Shown: piece by piece, positions 27,801-36,449 of the stretch
Layout of the letters: the number at the start of each line of letters is the position of its first letter
Numbering within the stretch: the stretch's first letter is position 1
Source: Proteus hauseri ATCC 700826
Lineage (GTDB): Bacteria > Pseudomonadota > Gammaproteobacteria > Enterobacterales > Enterobacteriaceae
Assembly (NCBI RefSeq): GCF_001654965.1
Contig: NZ_LXEV01000024.1
Span: 1-64,000, forward strand
Length of the DNA: 64,000 nt
Reading direction: 5' to 3'
Made by a program: the position numbers and the translations under genes
Notes under the pieces: generated by a model
What the model saw: the letters and a program-made list of their open reading frames with translations, nothing else
Databases searched by the model: none
What the model was told of the DNA's origin: nothing

Positions 27801-28493
27801 ATGTCTATTGCGAAACGCACCAAAGACAAACGCATTGCATTAGCTTTAACACAATCTGAACTTGCTCTACTTGCGGGTACTACCCAGCAATCCATTGAGC
27901 AATTAGAAAGTGGTAAAACTAAACGTCCTCGTTTTTTACCCGAATTAGCTAAAGCATTAAATTGCGATTTAGTTTGGCTATTAAACGGCGAAGATGAACA
28001 TGAATCTATATCTGAAATTCCACCTGAAAATGAGTGGCACCCAGTCAGTGAATGGGATAGTAATACTCCATTAAGTGCTGATGAAGTTGAAATTCCCTAT
28101 TTTAAAAGTATTGAGTTAGCAGCGGGCGACGGTTGCTGTACTAATGAAGATCATAATGGATATAAATTAAGATTTTCAAAAAGCACATTACGTCGTTATG
28201 GCGCATCATCTCAAAATGTTATCTGTTTTTCTGTTTATGGCGATAGCATGTCACCCGTTATTCCAAATGGTTCAACTGTCACTGTAGACACAGGAAATAC
28301 ACGTATTGTTGATGGTGGTATCTATGCCATTGAACAAGATGCTTTATTTAGAATAAAACTACTCTATCGCCAACCTGGTGGAAAACTGATTATTCGTAGC
28401 TATAACAAAGATGAATTTCCTGACGAAACTGCAGAAACTGACTCAGTAAAAATTATGGGTCGTATTATTCACTGGTCAGTAATGGCGTGGTGA
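27801..28493 (+). CDS. XRE-HTH / S24 peptidase repressor (LexA/CI-like)
   Basis: A 230-residue regulator. Residues 5-65 are an XRE helix-turn-helix ([24 protein letters not shown]). The C-terminal half is an S24 peptidase domain with catalytic Ser in [13 protein letters not shown] and Lys in [10 protein letters not shown]. An Ala-Gly pair in ELAAGDG sits at the expected autocleavage position. It should dimerise and repress, and may cleave itself when RecA is activated by DNA damage, as phage CI and LexA do. No phage genes flank it. Ribosome site AGGAGTCACC. Its targets are unknown; the small gene upstream and itself are the nearest candidates. Confidence 0.83.
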   Translation: MSIAKRTKDKRIALALTQSELALLAGTTQQSIEQLESGKTKRPRFLPELAKALNCDLVWLLNGEDEHESISEIPPENEWHPVSEWDSNTPLSADEVEIPYFKSIELAAGDGCCTNEDHNGYKLRFSKSTLRRYGASSQNVICFSVYGDSMSPVIPNGSTVTVDTGNTRIVDGGIYAIEQDALFRIKLLYRQPGGKLIIRSYNKDEFPDETAETDSVKIMGRIIHWSVMAW

Positions 28494-28527
28494 TGCTCTA
28501 TCAGCTATCTATTTTGGCCTTTTAGTT

Positions 28528-29139
28528 TTAACTAATAATTTGTCCTTTTGACAATAAAATCGTTTTATCAGCTAAAGCCTCTATTTCACGAGGTTCATGA
28601 GTTACCATAATCATCGTCATCTGCTTTGTTTTTAAGGCGATGATGATATCCCAAAGCTGATAACGAGTTTCCCAATCCAGACTTGAAAATGGTTCATCTA
28701 GTAATAATAGTTTGGGTTGGCTAATAAGCGCCCTTGCCAATGCAACTCTTTGTTGTTCGCCACCTGATATCTGATTAGGATAACGTGCAGAAAGATGAGC
28801 AATCCCCATTTGTTCTAATATCTCAATCTCTCTATTTTTATTACGTTTTTGTTTCGCACCATATTGTGCAAGCCAAAGATTTTGAGCTACTGTCATAAAT
28901 GGAAATAGATAAAGCCGTTGATTCAAATAACGGCAAGAGCGTAACCACACTGGCTGCTGATTAATATTTTTATTATCAAGAATAATATCACCAAAATAGT
29001 TGGTATAGCCTGCTATTGCATTTAATAATGTTGTTTTACCACTACCTGAAGTTCCACTAACACCTAAGCATTCCCCTTTTATCACATTCAAAGAAATATC
29101 ATTTAAAATTCCCGTTGTAAGTAAGTTAATTTCTAACAT
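28528..29139 (-). CDS. ABC transporter ATP-binding protein (molybdate-type system)
   Basis: A 203-residue ATPase. Walker A GTSGSGKTTLLN, signature ISGGEQQRVALARAL, Walker B LLLLDEPFSSLD, and switch His in IMVTHEPREI are all present. It lacks the C-terminal MOP (molybdate-sensing) domain of ModC (about 350 aa), so it is a minimal ATPase. Its ATG overlaps the permease stop by four bases (ATGA). The substrate follows from the ModA-like binding protein of the same unit. Confidence 0.82.
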   Translation of the reverse strand: MLEINLLTTGILNDISLNVIKGECLGVSGTSGSGKTTLLNAIAGYTNYFGDIILDNKNINQQPVWLRSCRYLNQRLYLFPFMTVAQNLWLAQYGAKQKRNKNREIEILEQMGIAHLSARYPNQISGGEQQRVALARALISQPKLLLLDEPFSSLDWETRYQLWDIIIALKTKQMTMIMVTHEPREIEALADKTILLSKGQIIS

Positions 29140-29909
29140 CAGGATTTCCTTTCACGTTGTAAACGATGCAAAGCAAACAGCAATGTAATTGCTATGGCAA
29201 TAAGTACCAAAGCACAGCCTATTGCTAATGAGAAATCACCACTGGCAATATTTAAATAAATTGCCATAGGCAATGTTTCTGTTTTTAATCGAGTGGCTCC
29301 TGCTAACATTAAGGTGGTACCAAACTCACCTAATGCTCGAGAAAAAGCCACAATACTCCCACTCATTAACGCTGGCCAGCAAAGTGGAATTTCAATTAAA
29401 AGAAATGTTTTTGTTGGCGTTAATCCTAAATTTTGAGCCGTTTGAATATAAGCGGGATCAACTGCTTTAAATGCAGATAAGCTATTACGCATAATAATTG
29501 CACTAGCAACATAAGTTTGCGCAATAATAATACCTAACGGCGAAAATAAAGAGCGAGCTAATTGGGGGAAAATCGATGTAAAAGGTCCTTGATTCCCTAA
29601 CAGTAATAATAATCCTATACCTATAACCAATGGTGGTGTCACTAAAGGTAAATCTAATAATGCATCAACAAAACGTCGTCCTTTAAATGAAATACGCGCC
29701 ATTGCCCACGCAGCAGGAACCCCCAAAAAAATAGCTAAACATAATGATATTAATGCCGTACTTAATGACATTCCAATTGCGAAATGAAATTCACGATCAA
29801 AAATAACGTCTCTCAGTTGTTCATAAGAGAGTTGGCAAATTAACGCGATCAACGATCCTAAAATCAAAAAAAGTAATAAAAAGAGAGAAATTAATGCCCA
29901 ACGAAACAC
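29139..29909 (-). CDS. ABC transporter permease, ModB-like
   Basis: A 256-residue permease with about six helices and the EAA loop contacting the ATPase (QTAQNLGLTPTKTFLLIEIP). The segments LVTPPLVIGIGLLLLLG and AFSRALGEFGTTLMLAGA match molybdate/tungstate permeases. It uses a GTG start with AAGGA upstream. It follows the binding-protein gene after a strong hairpin terminator, so it should be made in smaller amounts than that protein. Confidence 0.83.
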   Translation of the reverse strand: MFRWALISLFLLLFLILGSLIALICQLSYEQLRDVIFDREFHFAIGMSLSTALISLCLAIFLGVPAAWAMARISFKGRRFVDALLDLPLVTPPLVIGIGLLLLLGNQGPFTSIFPQLARSLFSPLGIIIAQTYVASAIIMRNSLSAFKAVDPAYIQTAQNLGLTPTKTFLLIEIPLCWPALMSGSIVAFSRALGEFGTTLMLAGATRLKTETLPMAIYLNIASGDFSLAIGCALVLIAIAITLLFALHRLQRERKS

Positions 29910-29940
29910 TCGCGTTCCTTAAAATTATTATGAAGTATAA

Positions 29941-29969
29941 ATGAAAAAAGCCACCAGTAAGCTGGTGGC
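29941..29969 (-). terminator. Internal terminator between binding protein and permease
   Basis: Stem GCCACCAG / CTGGTGGC (8 bp, 4-nt loop), followed on the minus strand by TTTTTTC. It lies inside the ABC operon and would end most transcripts after the binding-protein gene. Confidence 0.8.
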
Positions 29970-29999
29970 GAAAAAACACAATTTATGTGAGAAAAAAAT

Positions 30000-30755
30000 C
30001 TATGGTTTCGAAATAATAGGGAGAAAACCATAATCAGTAAAAGCCTTGATACCCTCTGCCCTTGTAAAGTAATCAGCTAATAGCTGCGCCTCTTGCGGAT
30101 TTGTTGACGTTTTTAATACTGCTAATGTCGCTATTTCTTCAGGGCTACCGTCAGGAACAGGTAATAAAATGAGTTTGTCTTGATTTTTTATTGCATCTGC
30201 ATAACCAATAATAGCGGCATCAACTTCACCGTTTAACAAATACATCAATAATTGTTTAATAGTTGCGGTACGAACAATTACTTTTCCTCGTAATTTATCA
30301 CCTTGACCCGATGCATCAATAAGTTGTTCGCCACTTTTACCTAAAGCAATAGCTTTAGCATCACCCATTCCCAATTTTAAAGAGCTATTAGCAAGATCTT
30401 CTATCGTTTTTATATCACCTACTTTATCTTTGCGAACAGCAATAACAGGAATGTGACGAACAATGGAATATTGATTAACAATTTGTCCTTCTTTATCTAA
30501 TTTTTCCACATAATCTTGTGAACCAGGGAAAAATAGATCGCCTTGTTTAGTTAAATTAAAACGCGTTAATATTTGTCCTGAGCCACCATATTCAATGATT
30601 ACTTTATTACCCGTTTCTTTTTCAAATACATTAACAACCTGTTCTACAGGTTGTTTTAATCCTGCACCAGCATAGAGATGTAATTCTGCTGCAAGTGTAT
30701 TGTGACAAAATAATCCTAAGGCTATACCTAAACTAGCCAATATACGGCGTGCCAT
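30000..30755 (-). CDS. ModA-family (molybdate/tungstate-type) binding protein
   Basis: A 251-residue periplasmic binding protein with signal peptide (ASLGIALGLFCHNTLAA). The mature chain begins ELHLYAGAGLKQPVEQVVN, then NKVIIEYGGSGQILTRF, and GDLFFPGSQDYVEKL, the pattern of ModA-like oxyanion-binding proteins. It captures molybdate, tungstate or a similar anion for the permease and ATPase that follow. It is not the housekeeping modABC layout (the ATPase lacks the MOP domain and no modE is near), so this may be a second system. Ribosome site GAGG five bases before the ATG. The anion is inferred. Confidence 0.82.
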   Translation of the reverse strand: MARRILASLGIALGLFCHNTLAAELHLYAGAGLKQPVEQVVNVFEKETGNKVIIEYGGSGQILTRFNLTKQGDLFFPGSQDYVEKLDKEGQIVNQYSIVRHIPVIAVRKDKVGDIKTIEDLANSSLKLGMGDAKAIALGKSGEQLIDASGQGDKLRGKVIVRTATIKQLLMYLLNGEVDAAIIGYADAIKNQDKLILLPVPDGSPEEIATLAVLKTSTNPQEAQLLADYFTRAEGIKAFTDYGFLPIISKP

Positions 30756-30968
30756 AAAAACCTCTAAACCAATCTCTCGTTATATAATTCTTTATATAAT
30801 GAATGATGTAATAAATTAAGGCAAGTTACTCATATAAAAAAAGATAAAAATGTTAGTGGTTTATCATTTTACTACTTTATTTATGGACTAAACTTATACA
30901 AAGTGCCTTAGTGAAATAAACAGTAATAAGATTTAATTTTCTAAGGCTAATGATGAAATCAGTCAACA

Positions 30969-30990
30969 GATCCTCGTATTCACGAGGATC
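30969..30990. terminator. Hairpin after the SorC gene
   Basis: Perfect stem GATCCTCGT / ACGAGGATC with a 4-nt loop, just beyond the stop of the minus-strand regulator. T-run weak on both sides. Confidence 0.6.
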
Positions 30991-30996
30991 TTATTA

Positions 30997-31980
30997 TTAA
31001 TTATCTATTTCTAATAGTGCGAGAGCGGTTACTTCATCAATAACAATATCAGTGGCATATCCTCCTCTTATTGCCCCTATTGTTGCCTGAATATTCTCAA
31101 TACCTCCCGCTAAAAAGAGTCGTTGTGGTATTTGTCTTAATTGCGCAAGACTAATTCCCATGATACGAAGATCAACATCAGCCACTAGCGGATTACCTTG
31201 TGCGTCATAGAATCGACCACAGATAACACCTACAGCTCCTAAATCACGATATTGCGCCATTTCAGCTGTTGTTAAAACCCCAGTCGTGACTAACGGATTA
31301 TCATCTTGCGTATTACCCACAACAAATAATGCTTTATTACATTGATTTAAAGCCGAAAAATTACGACGAATAATAGGTTCTGCTTGCAATTCCATCGCTA
31401 AACGCGCACTAGAAACAACTGCTGGCACATGTAAATTAATACTGCATCCTGAGAATTTATTTGCAATCAGTGCTGCTGCTTCTGCCGTTGTAAAATCAGG
31501 TTGCGGTGCAACTGCACCAATCATTTGTAATACAGTGATATTTTTCAATGACTTGGGTGGAAGGTAATTCCCTAACTTATAAATTGTTCTTCCCCAAGCA
31601 ACACCCAAAATATCATCATCATTAATTAACTGAGAAAGATACATAGCCCCTGCTTTTGCTAATCTTCCTCTATTCATACTTAAAGTTTGTTGCGGTTTAT
31701 TCTTTTCTTCATCTGGTAAAATAAGCACATTATTAAGATCAAATTTTGCTTTTATTCTGATCGCATAATCAATCGTAGAAAATACAGATGAATCTAAGCT
31801 AATATTTACGAACCCTTTCTCTCTGGCTAAATGTAAATATTTCACTACAGTTACCCTAGAAACGCCCATAATATTCGCAACTTCACTTTGACTGAGTCCG
31901 TCCTGATAGTAAAGCCATGCAGCATAGAGAACGGGATCATTATCAAATAAACTCGCATTTTTTAGCGAATTATTTTCCAT
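30997..31980 (-). CDS. SorC-family sugar-binding transcriptional regulator
   Basis: A 327-residue regulator. The N-terminal HTH is YYQDGLSQSEVANIMGVSRVTVVKYL. The C-terminal sugar-phosphate sensor domain has LGVAWGRTIYKLGNYL, then VLQMIGAVAP, and the effector-site region LFLAGGIENIQATIGAIRGGYATDIVIDE. This is the SorC/DeoR-like NagB-fold family (LsrR, SorC), which responds to phosphorylated sugars. No sugar genes lie next to it, so the target is unknown. The start at 31980 is chosen because GGGG precedes it; an ATG at 31992 lacks one. Confidence 0.85.
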   Translation of the reverse strand: MENNSLKNASLFDNDPVLYAAWLYYQDGLSQSEVANIMGVSRVTVVKYLHLAREKGFVNISLDSSVFSTIDYAIRIKAKFDLNNVLILPDEEKNKPQQTLSMNRGRLAKAGAMYLSQLINDDDILGVAWGRTIYKLGNYLPPKSLKNITVLQMIGAVAPQPDFTTAEAAALIANKFSGCSINLHVPAVVSSARLAMELQAEPIIRRNFSALNQCNKALFVVGNTQDDNPLVTTGVLTTAEMAQYRDLGAVGVICGRFYDAQGNPLVADVDLRIMGISLAQLRQIPQRLFLAGGIENIQATIGAIRGGYATDIVIDEVTALALLEIDN

Positions 31981-32349
31981 TTTAAACCCCACATTTATTT
32001 ATAAATGTTGTTACTAATTAATTTATTTTATATTAGTGATACCACTGAAGATAAGAATGTTATTAAGTAAATAAATTCTTATAACACAAATAGATACATT
32101 TCATTAAACTACTAATAATATCGGCAAAAACATATTTTTCTTTACATGAGAACTTTGCGATATGTAAAAAGCTCTTAATAATGCCGTAAAGAATTCATAA
32201 CGAGAAAGTTTTTTTTGAAAATGTTTTTTTATCTGGTTAAAAATTAAAAACATAGCTTTAAGTTTTAAAAAGTTTTATTTAGATAATATTTAAAGTGAAT
32301 CAAACTTATCATATTCGTAAAAAACAGATGAATAGATAAGGACTAAACG
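31981..32349. other. AT-rich intergenic region
   Basis: About 370 bp upstream of the SorC gene and of the cutA remnant. No open frame and no clear promoter element could be assigned. Confidence 0.4.
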
Positions 32350-32665
32350 ATGATTATCGTATATTTAACTACACCCAATGAGAAAGTTGCTAAAGAAATC
32401 GCATATCAACTTATAAATACAAAACTCGCTGCTTATATCAATATAATTTCTAATCTGAAATCTATATATTTTTAAGATAATGAAATTAGTTAATATAATT
32501 AAGTGCTTATGGTAATTTTAGGTGAAGTAACCAAACAATCAGCACTTATTATATCTATATGATGAACCTGAAATTATTATAATACCAATAGAAAATTGTT
32601 TCGATAGTTATCTTAATTGAGCCTCAATTCTTTTAAATAAAAAATTAATCACTTTTTTCATTTAA
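32350..32665 (+). pseudogene. cutA: Decayed cutA (divalent-ion tolerance protein)
   Basis: Reading from the ATG at 32350 gives MIIVYLTTPNEKVAKEIAYQ then LINTKLAAYINII, the exact start pattern of CutA, up to a stop at 32473. The same frame continues after that stop (DNEIS, then VLMVILGEVTKQSALI) with two more stops. After a +1 shift it resumes at 32558 as YDEPEIIIIPIENCFDSYLN, matching the YDxPEI motif of CutA, then a stop and a final ASILLNKK. At least four stops and one frameshift show that it is not functional. CutA is a small trimeric protein of about 105 residues. Confidence 0.82.
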
Positions 32666-33025
32666 ATTATCCCTAATATTATAAAAAATGATAACCATCT
32701 GTAAATATCAACAACTGAAATATCTAAATATTTAGACAAGTAAATTATTGAAAATATTAAAAATAACTTCTGATTTTCAATCCTAGATTTATACAAAAAG
32801 CTTAATCCAATTTTATTTTAATAATAGTTACATTCTAATTTCTTTAATTTTATTTCATGCTGTTTTTTTGAAGAATATATTTAACCATAATTAAAGTTTT
32901 TATATTATTAAAGATAGTATATAGCTATTTATGCTAATTAATGAGATATCCGACATCTTATTCTTATTATTTTTTGCTATACTATTTAAGCTTTCTCTCT
33001 ATTACATGTAAAAAAGGAGTGAGTT
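32666..33025. other. AT-rich intergenic region
   Basis: About 360 bp with no gene remnant that I can recognise. It contains the promoter for the 78-residue gene that follows. Confidence 0.4.
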
Positions 33026-33262
33026 GTGAAAAAAAACAGAGTCGCAAGGCGTCTTTTAGGTTTACCTTACAATTTAAGTCGGTCTAAAAAGAAAGTGCGT
33101 TTATCCATTATTACCCCTACAGAAGCGGATAATCTGCCTTTAGAGCTAAAAAATGCAACACAAGTCTGCTTAAAGCAAGATTTTAGAAATTCCACAGAGA
33201 AAAAACGTATATATTTAAAATTGACTGATGCTTACCCTGCATATCTTGTCAATAACTTATAA
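33026..33262 (+). CDS. Hypothetical basic protein, 78 aa
   Basis: I do not recognise this protein. The first 30 residues are strongly basic (KKNRVARRLLGLPYNLSRSK, KKK), then a strand/helix region (VRLSIITPTEADNLPLEL) and a C terminus YLKLTDAYPAYLVNNL. It has no membrane helix and one Cys. It uses a GTG start with GGAG six bases upstream, and an 11-bp hairpin follows, so it is probably expressed. Basic charge suggests contact with nucleic acid, but nothing more can be said. Confidence 0.55.
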   Translation: MKKNRVARRLLGLPYNLSRSKKKVRLSIITPTEADNLPLELKNATQVCLKQDFRNSTEKKRIYLKLTDAYPAYLVNNL

Positions 33263-33336
33263 TACGTTAAAATACTCTTACTGTTTTATAAATAATTACA
33301 GATTTTTATTTAACGATAATTATTTATAACCTCAGT

Positions 33337-33362
33337 TTATCCCTTACTTACGTAAGGGATAA
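33337..33362. terminator. Convergent-gene terminator hairpin
   Basis: Perfect 11-bp stem TTATCCCTTAC / GTAAGGGATAA with a TTAC loop, followed on the plus strand by TTATTTTAT. It lies between the 78-residue gene and the RlaP pair that converges on it. Confidence 0.75.
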
Positions 33363-33420
33363 TTATTTTATAGCTATTTTTAACATTTTATTTTAATTAT
33401 TTAATATTCTTTTCTCTCTT

Positions 33421-34476
33421 TTATCCCTGATATAATATTTTTCTAATATTAACTAATGCTAATTTGGCTTTTTTATAGTTAATATCTTCAGGTAATTTAC
33501 TTGTTTCAAAAGCCTTATAAATTTTTTCAATAAGCTCTTCACTACGAAACAGTAATTCCTTGTAGCTAAATACTCCTGATTTTATTTCTAATAATTCATC
33601 TCGATTATCGCACCAAACTTTTACGTTTCCTTCTTGCGCAATACCTAAGGCGATATAAAGCAACCTGAATGTATGCATCATATTCTTACTATCATAACTA
33701 CGGCCATGCTCAACATTTTGTTGATAACGAGCCTCATTGCGTAACGCTACCCACTGCCAATATTCATGATATTGTTTACAATAAGCACTATACCCTTCTT
33801 TATTAAAGCTTAGATAAGCCTCTAATTTTGCTGATTTAGGAATACTGCTTAGTAATACATCTGTTGCTTTTTCCTTTTTTATTATGCCTTGATAATGACC
33901 TAACTTATCATAATAAACGGCATAAAGATCTTGAGCATGAGTTAAATCAACTAGCCCAATATGCTCTTGTTGCCAATCATGTATTGCCAACCACTCATTA
34001 ACTGGAACTGTTTTTCCTTGCTCAATAATGTAGCAAAAATCTAAAATTGTTTTTAATTGTTTATCAACAGGATTAACTATCTTTTTATTTAATCCTTGTG
34101 CTTTTTTAATTTGCCCTTGAGCATAACGTACAAAAGTTTGTACACAAGCTTTAGATAAAAACCATTCCGGTTTTAGTTCTGAAATTAATGGGTGTTTATA
34201 AATAACAACCTGTTCTGGTGAATTTAGTAACTCTAAAATATTCGGATTTGAAGCACATAATAATTCAACAAAGCGCCCTAATTCATAATAAACGATATCA
34301 TTGCTTTCGTTACTTACTTGTGGGACATAATTTAACCCATAGAAAAGATCCTTTGGTAAATAGAATACACCTTTAATATCAGTATCTGAGGTTTCAGTTG
34401 CAAGGTTGTGTGAACGGCTACCAGAAATACTCTCAAATAACAGGTAAGGTTTTATATCATCGATGGTCAGTTTCAT
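33421..34476 (-). CDS. RlaP-type nucleotidyltransferase (second of pair)
   Basis: A 351-residue protein of the DNA polymerase beta superfamily, RlaP group (PF10127). The active-site signature is SGSRSHNLATETSDTDIKGV near residue 18: a GS followed by two Asp in DTD for metal binding. A helical C-terminal region follows with RNEARYQQNVEHGRSYDSK and HTFRLLYIALGIAQEG. RlaP was named as an RNA-ligase-associated nucleotidyltransferase because of its gene neighbourhoods; activity is predicted, not established. The start overlaps the end of the upstream paralogue by 20 bp, so the pair is cotranslated. Confidence 0.8.
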   Translation of the reverse strand: MKLTIDDIKPYLLFESISGSRSHNLATETSDTDIKGVFYLPKDLFYGLNYVPQVSNESNDIVYYELGRFVELLCASNPNILELLNSPEQVVIYKHPLISELKPEWFLSKACVQTFVRYAQGQIKKAQGLNKKIVNPVDKQLKTILDFCYIIEQGKTVPVNEWLAIHDWQQEHIGLVDLTHAQDLYAVYYDKLGHYQGIIKKEKATDVLLSSIPKSAKLEAYLSFNKEGYSAYCKQYHEYWQWVALRNEARYQQNVEHGRSYDSKNMMHTFRLLYIALGIAQEGNVKVWCDNRDELLEIKSGVFSYKELLFRSEELIEKIYKAFETSKLPEDINYKKAKLALVNIRKILYQG

Positions 34477-35209
34477 TTAATTTATCCCTAAACCAGTTAT
34501 TTAATACTTCATTACTAGGTACATCTCTTTTAGCAAATTTAACATCTGTTGCTTGCCATAAAAAACTGATAAGCTGTTGCATATCTTCTGGTGGTAACCA
34601 AGTAAAATATTCGTCTTTATCTGATTTAAACTCAACCAATTGATTAATTCTAATCTGCTGTTCTTCAGTTAGAATTTTTATTAATTTATTAAGTTCCATT
34701 GGTGGTATTTCACCTGTTTTTACTGTCCAATATGCTGATAAAAGTGAACGTAATAAATAAAACCACTTTTTTAGTTTTATCGTATTATTGCTAATCTCTC
34801 CTGTTGTTTTCGCAATACCTCGATAATGATGTACAATAACTTTAGGCTGATAATAAAGTTTGGCTAATTCAAAAAGCTCTTGTTGTACATTGGGATATTG
34901 CTGATAAACAATAGGTGATTGTAACCATTCTAGTAAAATACAATTAGATTTTCTTAATAAATGTAGCGCTTTAGTAATATCCCATGCACCGACATCAAAC
35001 CAGCTATTTTCAATCCATTCAAATGTCTCTTTAGGCTTATCTATTGAGAGGTAAGCCTTACGTGGTTGTATAAAAATACCTCGCACATCATAATCGCTAT
35101 CTGTTGATGCAAAACCCCAAGCACGACTACCACTTTCTGCAACATAGAGTAGTTTTACCTGATACTCTTGTTCGATTTGTGGTAACTTTTTTAAAATCTC
35201 ATTGTGCAT
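34457..35209 (-). CDS. RlaP-type nucleotidyltransferase (first of pair)
   Basis: A 250-residue member of the same family. Its signature is SGSRAWGFASTDSDYDVRGIF near residue 27, with metal-binding Asp in DSDYD. The rest includes FEWIENSWFDVGAWDITKAL and a helical stretch RSLLSAYWTVKTGEIPPMELN typical of the family. It is a paralogue of the downstream gene, about 100 residues shorter. Good ribosome site (AAGGAAATC). Two different RlaP proteins side by side could form a heteromeric enzyme or act on different RNAs; this is inference. Confidence 0.8.
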   Translation of the reverse strand: MHNEILKKLPQIEQEYQVKLLYVAESGSRAWGFASTDSDYDVRGIFIQPRKAYLSIDKPKETFEWIENSWFDVGAWDITKALHLLRKSNCILLEWLQSPIVYQQYPNVQQELFELAKLYYQPKVIVHHYRGIAKTTGEISNNTIKLKKWFYLLRSLLSAYWTVKTGEIPPMELNKLIKILTEEQQIRINQLVEFKSDKDEYFTWLPPEDMQQLISFLWQATDVKFAKRDVPSNEVLNNWFRDKLNETDHR

Positions 35210-35437
35210 GATTTCCTTATCTCCTATTTTTATTATTTTTTAATTAACTTAGATTTTTAACATACTCATTATCGTTTATACAACAAGAATAAAATGGCAT
35301 TTTTTCATCATTGTTTTTCTACAATATATTAATTGATCTTTTGTTACGAAAAAATAAATATTTTCTTTTAACTCAAGATGCTATATAAATTTTCTTAGTA
35401 CAGAATATTTTTATCTTTTAATAACGAGCAATATATT

Positions 35438-35959
35438 ATGGCTATCATTTACACAACCGGGTTAAGCAACTTGGAAATTAAAGCTCTTGAGTCTTCCTAT
35501 TCAATCTCATTTCCCGATGACTACAAGCTTTTTTTAGCATACTACAACGGTTATAGGGTCTCATCACCTGATTATTGTGATTTACCTTGTAATCAAGTTG
35601 ATGATGGTTTTATTGCTTTTGATGTTCTCTTTGGCTCAAAAATAACAAACGACAATTTTTGTTTAGAACATATCAATAACGAGTTCTTAGAGGAAATTAC
35701 ACATATTTCAAATTCGTTTTTAATTGGTGAAGATCCAGGTGGTAATTTTTATCTTTTAATTACTAAAGGTAAACAAAAAGGCATTTATTACTGGGATCGC
35801 ACAGGCATTCATGCTGAAGATAAAATGCAAGAATATGCTTACCAAAGTGTTGATAGTTATGGAAATATTTATAAAATCTATAATTCCTTTACTGATTTTT
35901 TTAACGAGATATCAATAATTGTAGGCGACAAAGAAAAGGTTTTCAGTTTGGTGTTATGA
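35438..35959 (+). CDS. SMI1/KNR4-family protein (orphan immunity-like)
   Basis: A 173-residue protein with the SMI1/KNR4 fold: LEIKALESSYSISFPDDYKL near the N terminus, FLAYYNGYRV, FLIGEDPGGNFYLL, and KGIYYWDRTG. Bacterial members are most often immunity proteins against contact-dependent or polymorphic toxins. No toxin or secretion gene is adjacent, so this is either an orphan immunity gene kept for protection from neighbours or has another role. Only a weak ribosome site precedes the ATG. A 105-bp heptanucleotide repeat starts 31 bp after its stop. Confidence 0.75.
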   Translation: MAIIYTTGLSNLEIKALESSYSISFPDDYKLFLAYYNGYRVSSPDYCDLPCNQVDDGFIAFDVLFGSKITNDNFCLEHINNEFLEEITHISNSFLIGEDPGGNFYLLITKGKQKGIYYWDRTGIHAEDKMQEYAYQSVDSYGNIYKIYNSFTDFFNEISIIVGDKEKVFSLVL

Positions 35960-35990
35960 GCTTATTTAAAAAATTACATATAAAAAACAA

Positions 35991-36095
35991 CTAATAACTA
36001 ATAACTAATAACTAATAACTAATAACTAATAACTAATAACTAATAACTAATAACTAATAACTAATAACTAATAACTAATAACTAATAACTAATAA
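35991..36095. repeat. 15 perfect tandem copies of CTAATAA
   Basis: Counted directly: 105 bp made of exactly 15 uninterrupted 7-bp units CTAATAA. It lies between the SMI1-like gene and the HNH nuclease gene. No unit differs, which implies recent expansion or ongoing slippage. The unit contains TAA in the forward strand in every register. Confidence 0.97.
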
Positions 36096-36449
36096 AAAAT
36101 TAAAGTTATTATTTTTAAATACATAATTATCTATTTTTATTTATACAGAACATAAATAAAAACAAGCATGAGTATATAGACTTACTAAATTCATACTGAA
36201 TATTTTATAAGCATCTGTTTTTAAAAGGTTAAGCCTAATCAAAACTTTAATTTTGATCAAGATTTTAAAATTCATTTCATTTTATCTATTTTTAGTATAA
36301 TTCATTATTTAATAGATATTTCCATGTGAATTATTTTTATTACCTGAACCAATAAAGACGATTATCTACATAAAGAATACAAAGTAGTTGAAATATTTAT
36401 TAATAAATGTAATGTTAAATATATTAATCTTTTATTAATAAGCTAAAAA
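36096..36449. other. AT-rich region before the HNH gene
   Basis: 354 bp between the heptamer array and the HNH nuclease start. No gene seen. It should hold the HNH promoter, and the repeats are about 350 bp upstream of that start, so a direct effect on the core promoter is unlikely. Confidence 0.4.

Noticed and set aside
27801-28493. S24 repressor taken as sign of a prophage
   Set aside because: No integrase, structural, lysis or replication gene lies within the flanking 10 kb on either side.
35991-36095. Repeat array considered as CRISPR
   Set aside because: The unit is 7 bp and there are no spacers; it is a simple tandem repeat.
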